Origin: Amoebidium appalachense
Lineage: Eukaryota; Ichthyosporea
Assembly: GCA_963693365.1 (NCBI GenBank)
Contig: CAVNZM010000002.1
Coordinates: 13,454,001-13,518,000, forward strand
Reading direction: 5' to 3'
Length of the DNA stretch: 64,000 nucleotides
The notes beneath the pieces were generated by a model. It saw only the letters and a list, made by a program, of their open reading frames with translations. It was not told the DNA's origin and ran no database searches. Positions 47,410-60,848 of this stretch are shown one piece after another (position 1 is the stretch's first letter; the number at the start of each line of letters is the position of its first letter). A program made the translations under genes and the position numbers.

Positions 47410-48381
47410 CCCACCTTGACTCTTGACTATTATCAATTGAACAATTGAGATTCGTCGCTGGCGCCAGATGTGGGGAATAAAAAGAATCCCTTTGCTCCCT
47501 AGTGTTTTGGACATGTTTCGTTTGTGTGTGATGTTCAGCCTTACGTAATCATGGCTCACCTCAAATAGTCTAAATTTTGTAGACTTTGAAAGCGTGTTAT
47601 TAGATTAGTAGAAGGACCCATGCAGCTGAAGTGACGCATTCTTAGTCCGTACTATCTCTCCTTGCAAGGGCCCATCCTTACCGACCTTAGGCTACACAAA
47701 CCTCTATATACAGACAGAACAGTTTGAAGCCTCACGTGTGCAGGCAACCACCTTCATCATGGCAGCAAGATCTCTTGCTCTAAGCTGTTACGCCCCACAG
47801 GTTGCACGGAGGTATGAGCGTGCATGTTTGAAAAGGCCTTGGGTTTTGGCAGAGTTTGTTTGGGGGGGGGAGGGGGAGGAAGAGAGAGGGAAAGGGAAAG
47901 GAGGGTCTCGAGGGCGGGGAGGGAGGGGAAGGAAGGAGGGGACGATGGCGGTAGGGCGGAAGGGGGGATAGCTTTGCTAGTGTCTCTGAGAGGGTCCGTT
48001 GCGCTGGTGACCATGCAGACATCATGTGGGTTCGGATTTACGCATAGGCGGTTCGTGTGTGTACGGGTGTACCTTTGTTAGAACCTGCCTGTATGGGTGT
48101 GCTCTCGTTGTGTACGAGGGGGTAGGGGACGGGAGGGGGTTTGTTCGTGGGTTGCAGACGGCCCAAATAAGGACATGGTAATTTGATTCGGCCGGATTAG
48201 GGTGAACAGTAAGATACACTCGAGGTTCAGGGAACCAGAAGACAGGGCAAACAGAAAGGCAAGCTAGGCTTTGTGGGGTGTGGGAATGTGTTTGGATTTG
48301 CTTGTGTACGTTGGATGGGTGGGTGGCGGGGAGGACCGGGGAGGGGGTGGGGGTCGGGAGGGGGGGAGGAGGAGGGGGGGA

Positions 48382-48413
<32 letters not shown>

Positions 48414-49175
48414 GGCATGGTCTCAATAATCCACCGCTCACCTGTATGCCCCCCCTCCCTGAAGCCAGGCACACGGCAGCATGCAGCCAACCAGCAACCG
48501 TACGCAGGCGGTGGGCCAGCACGAACCCAAATAGGCCACAGCCGGGAAATGATGTGACAGAACTGCGCCAGCAATGGGTGGGTGACGTTGTGTGCGTGTG
48601 CTTGCGTGCGTGTGTGCGTGTGTGCGTGCGGGTGTGCGGGTGTGCGGGTGTGCGGGTGTGCGCGTTTGCGCGTTTGCGCGTTTGTGTGCATCCGTGTGTG
48701 TGTGTGTGTGTGTGTGTGTGCCCTTCCGCCCTCACCCTCTCCCGGCGGAAAAATGTTTTCTTATTTAATGACGAAGTCCAGTAGTTCACGACTATTTGGG
48801 CACAAGTCCCTCTTTTTTTTTTTTTTTTTGGTGGGTCACCCCCTGAAGGGGCGGCGGTTGGGGGGTGCGGGGGCCGGGGGTTGGGGTGGGGGGATTGAGA
48901 GAGGATTGTACGGGGAGATGGGGAGGAAGGGAGAAGGGGGATGGGGATGGAGGGAGGTGAGAGAGGGTGTGCAAGGGGGGATAGAGACAGGTTTGTTTGG
49001 GATCATACATCAGCCATACAGTGTCTGACGCACGGTGAATGGCAGCTGCTGCGTGCATCGCACGAGAACACATATCTGAGCTGGACACGCAACGGCATCA
49101 TCAGCACCTTGCTGGCCACCACCCTGCACCTGGCTGTCCTCCACGATCCCTCATACAGTAAATCTCCCCCCTCCC

Positions 49176-49244
<69 letters not shown>

Positions 49245-49884
49245 AACAATAATAATAATAAATAAATAAATTAAAGGAGGAAAGCCAGAGAACAAAGACA
49301 GGAAAACAAAAATGGGTCGGGCTGGGAGTAGGGGTTGGCAGGGGTTTTTTTTTTTTTTTTTTGGTAGCGGTGTGTGTGTGTGTGTGGAGGAGGGGGGGAG
49401 GGGGGGGCTTATGATGTCAGTTGTTTTTTGAGATCTTTGGAGGTTGATTGGCTCTGGCGACTCAACATTACAAGACTTCAAGACCACCCAACGGTGCGCT
49501 GACAAAGGTGGGGGACAGTGGCCTTCAGTCTGGCTGGCCTGTGTGTGACTAAGGGATGTGTGGGCTACGTGCTGACAGGTGTGTGAGCCCAGCCCCCTCC
49601 CCCCACCCCCCCCCCCCCACCCCACCCCCCCCCCCTTCTCGCGCCCTCCCACTTTCCCCCAGTACACGTTTTCCCCTGGAAACTTAGGTTTGCTGCACTT
49701 TTGCAAGCAGTGTTGCAGGCTGGGGTAAGTTTTCTGCATCCTGTACACCCGTCATAGCAGTATGGTACCCCGGCAATAAGCAGTACACGACCCCCCACCC
49801 TCTCCCCCCACCCTCCCCCCTCACCCGCCCTCCCTCCCCCCACCCGACACACACACACCTCTCCCCCCACCCAACACACACGCG

Positions 49885-49937
<53 letters not shown>

Positions 49938-51642
49938 GCACGCACGCACACCCACCCACACACACACCCACATACACACCACTCCCTTCTCGCCAGCCCC
50001 CCCAGACATCTTTACTTCCATGCAACCGGGCATGGTTGCTCTGTGTCGTGCATCTGTAAGCACATACGCGTTTGTCGCTGCACTGCATTAGTTTGCACAT
50101 ACATCTTCACCGTTTTGCTCACCTTGCTTGCATAAGCAACCCTGCTCGTCTTTGATCAAGACGGGTTGACCCACCCAAGTTCAGTTGATGCTGCTGTCTG
50201 AGTTGGAGCGTCGTATATACGCGGGCTAAGGGGTCGAAACTCAGACGCAATTGATGACTTGGGCCCTCCCTGAGGATGGGCTCTGCTTATGACGCATACT
50301 GTGCGCATGGCTGATGCTGCATACTTGAATGTTTGCCTTTGCATGTGTCCTGCACCATGCTTCTCATCGTGTATGCGTACTTCGTACTGTGTTCCGCATT
50401 CAAACCCCCCCCCCCCCCCCCCCCGGTAACTCCCTCCCATGCGGGGGGGGGGGGGGAGGGGGGGGGGGGGGGAGTCAGTTATGATTATTATTTTCTTTCT
50501 TTCTTTCTTTCTTTCTTCTTTCTTTTTTATTTTTTGTGAAAGAGACTTACGGTAGTTATGCAGCACACAGGTTACGGCATGCCATGGGGCTGTCCCGGGC
50601 GGGGCTCTTGTGGTGTGGGGTGCATGCGGGGGCAAAGATGACGGCATGGGGGGGCACCGTGGCACTGATACTCGGTGTGCTGCCCCTGTGAGACTCAGTG
50701 CTCACTGTACTGCTGGTGTGTGCTGGATGGTGGAACTTCAGATTTTTCTCTGGCCTAGCTGTAACGATCTATGAATTTTTTGGAATGTTCATCATGCATT
50801 CATGTAAAACTTGTCCTCATCCCCTAGGAAACGCCCCTCTGCTCCCCTACACAGACTGAGTGACAGTTACGTATTAGAATGAACACGTGTGCAAACAGAT
50901 TGCCATGCACACACACGCCTATTCCACTCCCCTTCCTCTCCTCCCCTCCCTCCCACCACAACCAACTTTTCCCCGCAATCCACACACTCACAGTTACATA
51001 CACACATGTGCTTGTCATGTTAAAATAACGGCGTTTCCTCATTTTATAGGTGTAGTTGATGAGCGTTGAATTTCTTAAGTTGTGGTTCCGGCCTGGACTA
51101 ATATACATGTGCACGTGGCTCAATCCGGTGCATGTAGTTGTAGATTCTGTTCATGTCCTCGAGTTGCTTTCTTCTGCTTGGGCATAACCAAAGTTGAAAT
51201 CCCGTGACTAATGTTGTGGCTACTACAACAAGTACGCTGCTACAACAGTACCTTTACAGTATATAACCATGGGTTTCCGGACTTTAAATATTGTAGTGGT
51301 GGGTACGGGTCATTGCATCCGATGACGTCACAAGATATCTGCTGGGGAACTAGGTTTTACTGTAGACTAAATAGGGCATGCACAGCGGGCAGAACAGTCA
51401 TGCATATCGAGGCGTGAAATATCACAGGCTGTTGCCCTGTCTGAATGGACATATCTGCCCGATGTGGCATTTCTAACGGGCATGCACAAAAGGATTTCAG
51501 TACTGTACTAGTACTAGTGGCATGTGTTCCCAATCATTGTATGCAGACAGACTTTCAAAGAACTTTAGAGCTGTTACGGTAACTGTACAGCTGCTAAGAA
51601 AACTGAAAATGCCTGCATGGAGAAACCCGCAGGCCCTGGGAA

Positions 51643-51674
<32 letters not shown>

Positions 51675-51913
51675 GTACCGGTAGCCGCCCGCCCACCTGC
51701 CCGCCTGCCCGCCTGCCCGCCTGCCCGCCTGCCCGCCCGCCCATGCGCGTGATCATGACCAGAGTCTCTTTTCCACCCACCAAAGTTGTACATGTATTCG
51801 TTACTTTTTTTTATAGGAATTGCTTCCGTTTTGGCCACTGATGCATATATCCCCCCCCCATACACATACACACACGCACCACACACACACACCCACACAC
51901 ACCGTATGATACA

Positions 51914-51951
<38 letters not shown>

Positions 51952-52857
51952 AAACACATTCGCACGCACACATTAAATATTCCCACCCCTTCGTGCCGGC
52001 GCTCTTCTTCTGGTGCTCATTGTGTGTTCGTTGCAAGGTACTGCTATGGTGTTGTCCGCGGCAAATGTGTACTCTATGTTCCATAACATTATCGTTATAC
52101 GACCCCCTCCCCCCCCCCCCCCCCCCCCCCCCCCGGGCCCCCCCCTCCCCCCTCCCTTCACGCCTCACTCACCTCCTCCCCCTGCCCCCTCCTCCCTCAC
52201 CCTTGGTCCCTAGGTATAACATTTTCTAACGACAGCTCCCCCTCAAACCCCACCCCCCCTTCTCCCCCTGCCCCCACCCGCCTCACTCACCTCCCCCCCC
52301 TCCCCCCACCCCCTCCCTCATCTTGCTCGTTTACACAAGTAGAGCACGCAAACATACACACCATAGCACACACACTGACATACACATGAACACACACACT
52401 CACACACACACATACACACACGTACACACTCTAGCAAACACACACATGTGTATGTGGTGTTAGTGAGTGTATCTGCATGTTCATGTCGGGTGCTCATCGC
52501 TGGGCAACATTTGTGCGCATGCATGCACCCCGTGTGCGTGTGTGGTTCATGCGTGTGCAGGTACATGTAAATTAATCCCTTAGATGCGTTTGAAAGTGTG
52601 TGCTGTGTGTGTGCGCGTGCGAAAGGGAGGGTGGGGGAGGCGCTTGGGGTGGGGTGGGGGGTGGGGGGCACCTGAACTGGTGCCCCCCCCCCCCCCCCCC
52701 CCCCCCCACCCTACATACTAGCCGGAGGGGTGGGTGGCCCCCCCCCCTCCCCCCCCCCCCCCCCCCCCCCCCCTCCCCCCCACCACCACCAACCTAGCTA
52801 CTACCCCCCACCCCGTTTCAAAATCAAGAATCCCTAATCACACGGTTTCCAATCAAT
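47410..52857. other. Repeat-rich region with a few doubtful exons
   Basis: On the plus strand, 49022-49157 (acceptor ATACAG, donor GTAAAT) reads [20 protein letters not shown] and a hydrophobic end, and an ATG at 47759 opens MAARSLALSCYAPQ with a possible donor at CGGAG|GTATGA. On the minus strand, about 48570-48455 reads GCGLFGFVLAHRLRTVAGWL before a GTGAGC donor. None of these join into a model. The rest is simple sequence: poly(G) (48390-48412), poly(C)-poly(A) (49178-49240), (CA)n (49896-49932), an octamer array GCCTGCCC near 51695-51740, and C-rich tracts at 52090-52340 and 52680-52790. Confidence 0.3.
50271..50406. repeat. Dispersed repeat, copy 2
   Basis: Begins TGAGGATGGGCTCTGCTTAT like the copy at 25597 and ends TACTTCGTACTGTGTTCC then GCATTCAAAC and poly(C). 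The interior has diverged and is about 27 bp longer. The shared 11-bp core GTACTTCGTAC is palindromic apart from its centre. Confidence 0.7.
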
Positions 52858-54663
52858 GTGTGTATAACTAAATGCGGCAGCGCAACGTGTGTTTCTACTG
52901 CCACGGGCTACTACTGTGACTGTCCTGTTGGGTGTGACGGTGATGGTACAACCACGGGCACGGGTTGCACGGACATTGACGAATGTACACGTAGCCCTGG
53001 GCCATGCGCCTACCCCGGAGGTTACTGTATAAACAATGAGGGCAGCTTCAGCTGTGCTTGCATGTCACCGTACACGGGTGATGGATACACAAGTTGCACA
53101 TGCCCTGCTGGAGCAAATTGCAACAATGCCACCGCCCCAACCACTACCACAACCACCAAAACAACAACAACAACCACCACCACAACCACCACCAATGCTG
53201 CAGTCACCACCACCTCTACCCAGGCTGCCTCAGCCGGGGCCACTACAGCAGCTTCCAGCACGACTGCAAAAACTACCACCCAAGCACCTGCCACAAACGC
53301 AACCACCAGTACTTCATGATCAAGTGCCGCCGGAACATCATCGGCGGGTGCCACAACTACCACTAGTGCCAACACAGCCACCGGAGCAACCACCGCAACC
53401 ACAAGTGCTGCCGGAACATCAACAGCTGGTGCTACAACGACCACCAAGGCCAGCACGGGAGCAACCACTGCGACAGGAGCTAGTGCCACAACCACAACAA
53501 ATGCTGGCACCGGTGCTTCCGTCAGCACCACGTCAGCGGGTGGTACTTCTAGTAGCAGTGCTAAACCAGCTACAAGTACAACCACCACGGGCGCCAGTGC
53601 TGCGCCGTCACAGACAACGAGTGTGGGAGCTACTACTACTACTAAAAGTACTAGTACTAGTACGTACTAGTAGTGGGAATAGTACGCAAGTGGGTGCGGC
53701 GTCATTGCCGAAGCAGCCTGCATCCAATTGTTTTGTTGGTGACGGCACAAGCGACTTTACCGTCAAGTTCGGTAACGCCGGCGGAACAGCTGCATTTGCA
53801 AAAGCCGCCCAGTCGCTGTTTGACATCACAGACCCGAATGACGGGGGCTACTGCTTGGAGGTGGACTCGCCCTTAAGCTTATATGGCAAGTTCCTGTACG
53901 ACTGCGAGCATCCGGATTCTGCATTGACGGGAACCTACACGGCGGCTACCAAGACTTTTGCTATTAGCGGGAGCTTGGTTCGGTGCCACACGGGGTGGCC
54001 CAAGGCCTACCGTGATGCATATATTGCTGCCAGCGGCGCATGCAACATCAACTTCAGCTACAAACTCACGTCTGTCAACGGCACTCTGCGGCACCTCGAT
54101 CCTGTCAGCCCGGGGGGCGGTACCATCACATGCAAACAGGAGACCATCACCTACTCCGGGAAGATGCTTGGCACCCACGCATTTGAGGTGTGTGACCCGC
54201 ACCACGCACATTCTTTGTAAATACATGCCCACCCGAATTAACACGCCAGTTTTCAACATGTAATACGTTTGCACTTAGTGCACGTTGTATCAAAATGACA
54301 TTTCAGCCTGACAACTACGGTAGTACTACACAAACGTAGGCTGCCCCTATGTTAATATGCGCAGTTTCAAACACACCGTATGTCCCTAGTACGTTTGTTT
54401 TCTTTTCCTGTCTGATTTTTGAGGCCAGGCTACATCTAACCCCCTAGGCTGCTTGCTCACTGCAGTCAGTTACCTCTGAGCATTCATTGACTCAAGAATA
54501 CTAACCCGGTGTGTTCATTGCAGGTGGGATTGGAGAAGGCCCCCAAGGGCAACAATGGTATTGGTTGGCTCGTATTCCCGTCAGAGATGACCCGCCAAGG
54601 TGATTGGTTGTTTTCTATCTACTGCTGATAGGCACGGATTCAGGCGATGCTGGAGAATTATGA
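52858..54663 (+). CDS. EGF/mucin-like surface or secreted protein, disrupted
   Basis: The frame opening near 52858 carries a Cys-rich part with a calcium-binding EGF module (TDIDECTRSPGPCAYPGGYC, then INNEGSFSCACMSPYTGDGY), followed by a long Thr/Ala/Ser region typical of O-glycosylated stalks. A TGA interrupts at 53317-53319, yet the same Thr-rich frame continues to 53670. It then shifts by one base at an AGTACT repeat (53640-53668) into a globular C-terminal part ending at GAG 54187, including DFTVKFGNAGG and four or more cysteines. A GT donor at 54188, an exon at 54524-54599 (reading GLEKAPKGNNGIGWLVFP) and a short last exon ending at TGA 54661-54663 follow. Upstream exons and a signal peptide were not found. 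It is either a decaying gene or one with sequencing errors. The C-terminal domain is not recognised. Confidence 0.6.
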
Positions 54664-54713
54664 CCAGCTGCCAGACGTCAACCATAAGGACACGATGTTC
54701 AACTTGTTGTGGG

Positions 54714-54720
54714 AATCAAT
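54714..54720 (+). terminator. Polyadenylation signal of the EGF/mucin-like gene
   Basis: AATAAAA lies about 50 bp after the probable stop codon, with a T-rich stretch downstream (GTTTTTTATTTTG). Confidence 0.5.
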
Positions 54721-54857
54721 AAAAAGTAGTGTTTTAAATGCTGTCTGTCTTGTTTTTTATTTTGTGCTGTGTCGGCTAGTTCAGTATTGAAGAGATATTA
54801 CATGTACAGTACGTAGGATCAACTGGTGAATGCCATTAATAAGAAGTGTTTTTGACA

Positions 54858-55060
<203 letters not shown>

Positions 55061-55148
55061 TTGGTTGGGGGGTAAGATACGTAGATGAGTAAAAGAGACA
55101 GAAAAAGGGTGTGCATCAATAGATAAAAGGTGTTGCATGGGTGTACAT

Positions 55149-55717
55149 TGTTATGTGGCTCACCGATCTGGTTTTTGATTGGTGAGGCTGGACGGCATTC
55201 CTGTCCCACAATCACGGCTACGAAATTGCTTTGGTATAAAAGCAATTCGGTAGGTCAGTTCATCTGGGGAATGATTGCCGGTAATGGTGATCTGGCACAA
55301 TAAATGGTTGCGCCTTTCAATGACGTACACCAGCCCGCCACATAGTAACAGTAAGCCAAGCTCCCAAAAGAGCGACCGCGAGCCGGACACGACAAGCTAC
55401 ACCCCCGCTGGGTCTTTCGTGCCCATGGAGTCGAGTCAGGAGACTCTAGCTTGTCCTTTGCGGGAGGGGATTGTTATGTGGCTCACCGATCTGGTTTTTG
55501 ATTGGTGAGGCTGGACGGCATTCCTGTCCCACAATCACGGCTACGAAATTGCTTTGGTATAAAAGCAATTCGGTAGGTCAGTTCATCTGGGGAATGATTG
55601 CCGGTAATGGTGATCTGGCACAATAAATGGTTGCGCCTTTCAATGACGTACACCAGCCCGCCACATAGTAACAGTAAGCCAAGCTCCCAAAAGAGCGACC
55701 GCGAGCCGGACACGACA
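55149..55717. mobile_element. TRIM: LTR retrotransposon in miniature with matching LTRs
   Basis: Two direct repeats of 246 bp (55149-55394 and 55472-55717) begin TGTTATGTGG and end GGACACGACA. I saw no difference between them. They flank a 77-bp interior whose 3' end is purine-rich (GCGGGAGGGGAT), as expected of a polypurine tract. The element is bordered by the 5-bp duplication TACAT (55144-55148 and 55718-55722). Each LTR has an inverted CCAAT box, a TATA box (TATAAAA, 55235) inside a short hairpin (ATTGCTTT and AAAGCAAT) and AATAAA (55299). There is no coding capacity, so it must depend on proteins from another element. A primer-binding site is not obvious. Strand is not certain, although TATA, AATAAA and the purine tract all point to plus. 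Confidence 0.9.
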
Positions 55718-57557
55718 TACATATACCGCACACGGTGACTGAGATCATTATCTTTGTCTGCCACAAATAAATTGTATGTATATATATTTCGGGGTTCCCA
55801 GGATCTTGTGCAAGAGCCATGTGGCACACACGTGCATGTGACCTGTGCTTGTGTGTGTGCGGCGCGCGTGTGCACGTTTGTATGTTCTCTACGCATCCCC
55901 CCCCCCCCCCCCCCTCCCCCCCGTGGGTGTTGTGCGCAACGTGCACCCCACTCACTCACGTACACCACAACCACACACACCACAGTGCACACACACACAG
56001 TCACACACACGCGCGCACCCGCAGATCAGAATATCGTGTTTACTATTGCTAGCTTCTAATGCTAACCCTCTCGCTCTCCCTTCCCCTCGCCTCCGGTAAA
56101 TCTGGGGGAGGCCCTCACTTCTTGGCCCCCGGTCCCTGGCCATGGACAGGGGCCTGGAGGGGGGGGGGGGCCGAGGAGGACGGGGGGGAGGGGGGGAGGG
56201 GCACGAGATGGCAGGAGCGGGAATGAGGGGGGAGGGGGGGAGGAGGGGGACAGGAGGGAGAGGAAGACGCGGTGGGGAGTTGGGGGGGGGGGGGGGGGGG
56301 GGGGGGGGGTGGGTCGGAGTATGTACATGACTATAGGAGTATCGGAAGGATGGGGTTATCGTTGAGTGAGTTGGGAGGCCGACGGGTTGTAAGAGTTATT
56401 TGAGTTCTATAGTACATACATATGTGCATGGGCAGTCTCGTGTGTGCATGTATGTGATATGTGCATGAAGCGGTGTTTCATGTATGCCCGCCATTACATG
56501 AGGCTTGGTTTAAAATATTGGAATACATATGAAAACGAGGGTGGGGGCTATTAGGTGGGGAGGGAAAGGGAGGGGGGGGGGGGGGGGGAGGGGGGGGAGG
56601 GGAGGGGACATGGCAAGCGTTGAATGAACTTTATTCTCTGCAGTGATGTTGGTGGGTGAAGGGAAGGGAGGGAAAGAAAAGTGGAAGGGAGTGTTGGAGA
56701 GAGGGGGGAGGGGGGAGAGGGGGGGGGGGATGAAGGGAAGAGGGAGGGAGAGAGGGGGGCGGGCGGGGAGGGGAAGGGAGGGAGGGAGGGAGAGGGGGGG
56801 GGGGGGGGGGGGGGGGGGAGGGAGAGGTGAGCGCCCCTCGAACCCCAGCATCTGTGCACGGTGTGTGCGAAATTCCTTCTGCTGGTTTTTGCAAAGGAAT
56901 CACATATTGTTATACAAAGTGTCTACTTGTAACCGAACAATTCTAGATCTGTGAAACTTTAGAGCAGAATTTCGAATGACATTCCGACACAAGCCACAAT
57001 TCGTGTGCGGAATAATCTTGCATACAGCAGAATAGCTGCTTGTATTGAATATTCCGCCGTTCCGCGAATGATTCTGCTCAAACCAAATATTCTCCGTTTG
57101 CAGAATAATTCTGGTGTTCCTGAATGAGAATACTTATATGCTGCGTCCACAGCAGAATAATTCTGCTCACAACTGGTTCATTCTGCTTGGTGGTACCGGT
57201 TGGGCCCTTGGGGGGGGGGGGGGGGGGGGGGGGGGGGAGGGGGGGGGTAAAAGGGTAATGGGTGAAATAGGGGAGGAGGGAGAGTGGGTGGGTGGGTGGG
57301 TGGGGGGGGGGGGGGGGGGGGGGGAACTCGATCTCGGGGAACGAGGGGGTCCTGGACTGGGATTGGACGGAGCCTGAGTTCTCTCAGAGAAAGTGGGCAC
57401 CAAAAAAGTGCCTTGCAATTGATGTGTGCTCGAGCATCATAATCATCACGAAATCGAATCCTTCTAATGAGGATGATGATACAATTCAGCAAGCGTGTAG
57501 GTGAGTGAACAAAGTGTGAGCTTGTTTACTTACTTGCAGGTGTGTGTGTGTGTGTAT

Positions 57558-57624
<67 letters not shown>

Positions 57625-58455
57625 GTGTGTGTGTTGTGTGTGTGTGTGTGGGGGGGGGGGGAGGGGGGCGCGTGTGTGGGCGTGTGTAAATGTGTGTCAC
57701 AGCGTGCTTGCACGAGTGTGACACTGTGTGCGCTAGTGTGCAATTGTCTGCACTTGCCCCTGCACCTTGTTTATTATGTGTGAGTGTCAATTCATATTTG
57801 TTCGGTATAATGTGTGTATGTGTGCGTGACATGAGCCCGCATCCCCGTGCGTGCAGGTGTACATGTGTGCACATCGGTGCACGTGTATGTGTACGTGTGT
57901 GTGTGTGCACTGTGTGTATGTGTGTGCGCGTTTGTGTGTACACGTGTGTGTGTGTGTGTGCGTGTATTTTCGTGCGTGTGTGCGTGTGCACGTGTGTGTG
58001 TGTGTGTGTGCACGTGCATGTGCATGCGTGTTTATTTGCGTGTTTGTGTGTTTGTACATGTGATCATGACCCTGTTTCGCAGCTGACAATTATGATAATA
58101 AAGTGGTGTAGCGATGGAACCCCAGCAGTATACTTTTTTGTAGTGACCGACACATCAAATAAGGGCCCTAAACGAAGTGCACGACACGTGCTCGAGTGTA
58201 CACTTTCTGTCGGGGGGTTCAATTGCTGCTACTAGGGGTGGGCCCGGGCCTGCTGCGGGAAACTTTCTTTGGTCAAGGCTTCCGCGGGGCTGGGCCACCG
58301 TACCGGTGGCTCACGGTGGTGGTGGTGGCCCTGTCTGCCTGTGCCACGACGTGGTGAGTGGGTGGTGGGCGGGTGGACGGCCGGGGTGGGCGGTCGGGTG
58401 GGTTGGGTGGACGGGCGGGTGGGTGGGTGGGGGTGCGTGTGTGTGCGTGTCAGTG

Positions 58456-58488
<33 letters not shown>

Positions 58489-58580
58489 GGGGGGGGGGAG
58501 GGGGCGGAGGGGGGATAATAATGATAAGACATCATAGAGTCTGGCCCTATGCTGGGATCCGGCCGGCGGCCGGAAAGCCT

Positions 58581-58635
58581 AACACGTACTGACGTGTTGC
58601 CGCACGTGCGACGTTATACATCTACTTGAGGCGGC

Positions 58636-58671
<36 letters not shown>

Positions 58672-58805
58672 AGACACCGCCTCAGTAGCTAACACGTACG
58701 TACTGACGTGTTGCCGCACGTGCGACGTTTAACATCTACTCAGGCGGCCCTTTTAAGTTAAAAAAAAAAAAAAAAGAAAAAGGAAGGAGACACCGCCTCA
58801 GTAGG
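58581..58805. repeat. Tandem pair of about 110-bp hairpin/poly(A) units
   Basis: Unit 1 (58581-58690) and unit 2 (58691-58805) share the start AACACGTA...CTGACGTGTTGCCGCA and the GTGCGACGTT that follows, then CTACT-GAGGCGG-like arms, an A run (about 33 and 15) and the complementary CCGCCTCAGTAG. The arms pair across the A run, so each unit can fold as a stem with a poly(A) loop. Decayed GCCTCAGTA copies follow to about 58835. Confidence 0.75.
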
Positions 58806-60848
58806 TGGTAGCCTCAGTACATAGGTGGTAGGCGGAAAGCTGCCTGGAAACTTATCAGACATTCAAAAAATGGAGGGCGAGTGTGGCCACGGCCCGGAAA
58901 GCTACCACCATTAATATATAATAAGCACTGTAAAGTGCATCCATACTGTGGCACTATTCTTTTTCAGATTAGGTATAGCTATTATTGCTGCAGCAAACGT
59001 CATTCTGTACAAGTGTACAGCCTATGTCGACCGCACCTAGCCTAGCTAGGCCTGGTACTGGTAGCGGCACAATGGGCGTGCGCACGTGGCGCACACACCG
59101 CCTCATTGTAGATCATACTGTAGATGCTATGATGGTCACGAATAATGAATGATATCTGGAACACATAGCATAGAAGAAACACGGAAAAATATTCGGTTTA
59201 TGAAGACAACAGCATATATTCACAATCACTACTCATTTATACCCCATACTCATGCAGTGCACCCATAACAGGAAGTTACAAATGCAAACGCCAGCGACCT
59301 CGTGTTGAACTTGCTGTGCGCACAACTGTGTGACAGCGCATTACATGATTGGGTACCGCCAATATTGTTTACATGCATGGGATTGGTTCCCTGCACCGAT
59401 CACCGACCAATAGGATACAGCTTCTATTCCTGTCTCAGGCAACATCGAAGCTCAGCGACGGCTCAGCGTGTTCAACCGTGCCCCATAATAATCTACTATG
59501 TACCATATAGCAGTTTGTATTGTATAGCACTTTCTCACAGTATCCGCAACACAGTGCATAAGTATGCAATTATTTGCAATGAAATAATGATTGCAGCAGT
59601 AGCAGCACCGTCTCAGTGGGGGTTCGAACATCGCAATCTGACTCTCTTGAGCTCATAAGTCATGACTCATGACTCCGGCCATGACTCATATGAGATCCGA
59701 TCCATGGCCAGGGGCGGGGCATCGTATCCCCAGAATTTTTTTTTCCCCCATAATGATTGATTATGATTCGGAGTTAAGGCTTTCGTTTAAAGGTCAAAGT
59801 ACTTGTAGGTTATTCATTTATAAACTAATACCCGGGGGAAGACCTCTAAATATCATTAGACTTTTTGGAGTCCGGACTCTGGGCAGTCTCTGGCTGAATC
59901 AATGATTTTGCTGCTTATAATTTCAACCGTTTGCTATGCACATGTCGTCTGTCAGTTTCCAGATGCTAAGAATTTCGAAATAAGTTTTCTCTGGTGTATG
60001 ATTATTCAAGTCGTTATTTACTCTGTATCTGCAAATAAAACAGTATTGTATCTTCTCTCTGAGTTATGTGTGATATTTCGATTGCTTCTTTTTTGATGGG
60101 CACATCAATAATTATAGAGTCATTATTACATAATATAGAAGAAGAAATAGGGTATGCTTGAGAATAGAACCCCACGACAATGAGGGTATAGATCGATCTC
60201 GGGTGTCCTGAATGTGTGATCAAGTCTAGACTCTAGACCAATGAAATCAACAAACCGCGTTACTATTTGCTATTTTCCACAGTATTTTCATTTACCTGAA
60301 GCAAATTATTACACTTTAATGCAACCTATAATGGTATGCATTCATTTTTGAATGATTTTTCATGACTTACAATGTGCGTTATTATGTAACTCACAACATA
60401 TGCTTTTCCCAGGCCTGGGGCCAGCCAAGTGTGCGGCACGGGGGCGCGTTCATTGGGTCTTGATTCCGATTGGCTACGTATAGCCACCGCAAAGGTATAA
60501 ACTCAACTCCATGCCAAGCCAGTCACACATGTAAACAATCAAAAGCTTCCGCCAAGTTGTCGCAAGGTGCTGAGGAAACGAGGTCATATGAAGCTCAACA
60601 AGGCTACAAGACTCACCAGTCAACAGTGACTCAACAGCCCTCGTCATTGTTTGCAACCCGACGTATTGTTTACTTCTTCACGGGGGAGTATTAGTAACAA
60701 CAACAAGAACGGAGGTGAATATATGGGCCTATAGGAACCGGCTAAAGCAACACTAATTGCCAAAATACTGCACGACAGCAATACACCTAGGCTCTGCTCA
60801 GAACTACGGATAACACACCCTGCTGACTACCAAAGCCTTTTCTTTTTG

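Noticed and set aside
50156-50665. Conserved protein suggested by similar minus-strand frames here and at 25.6 kb
   Set aside because: The similarity is explained by a dispersed DNA repeat; frames are short and interrupted by poly(G).
53317-53319. TGA as a selenocysteine codon
   Set aside because: It lies in a Thr-rich mucin-type repeat with no redox context, and a frameshift follows; a lesion or error is simpler.
59590-59645. Possible tRNA from a GGTTCGAAC B-box-like word
   Set aside because: No matching A box, acceptor stem or cloverleaf could be formed around it.
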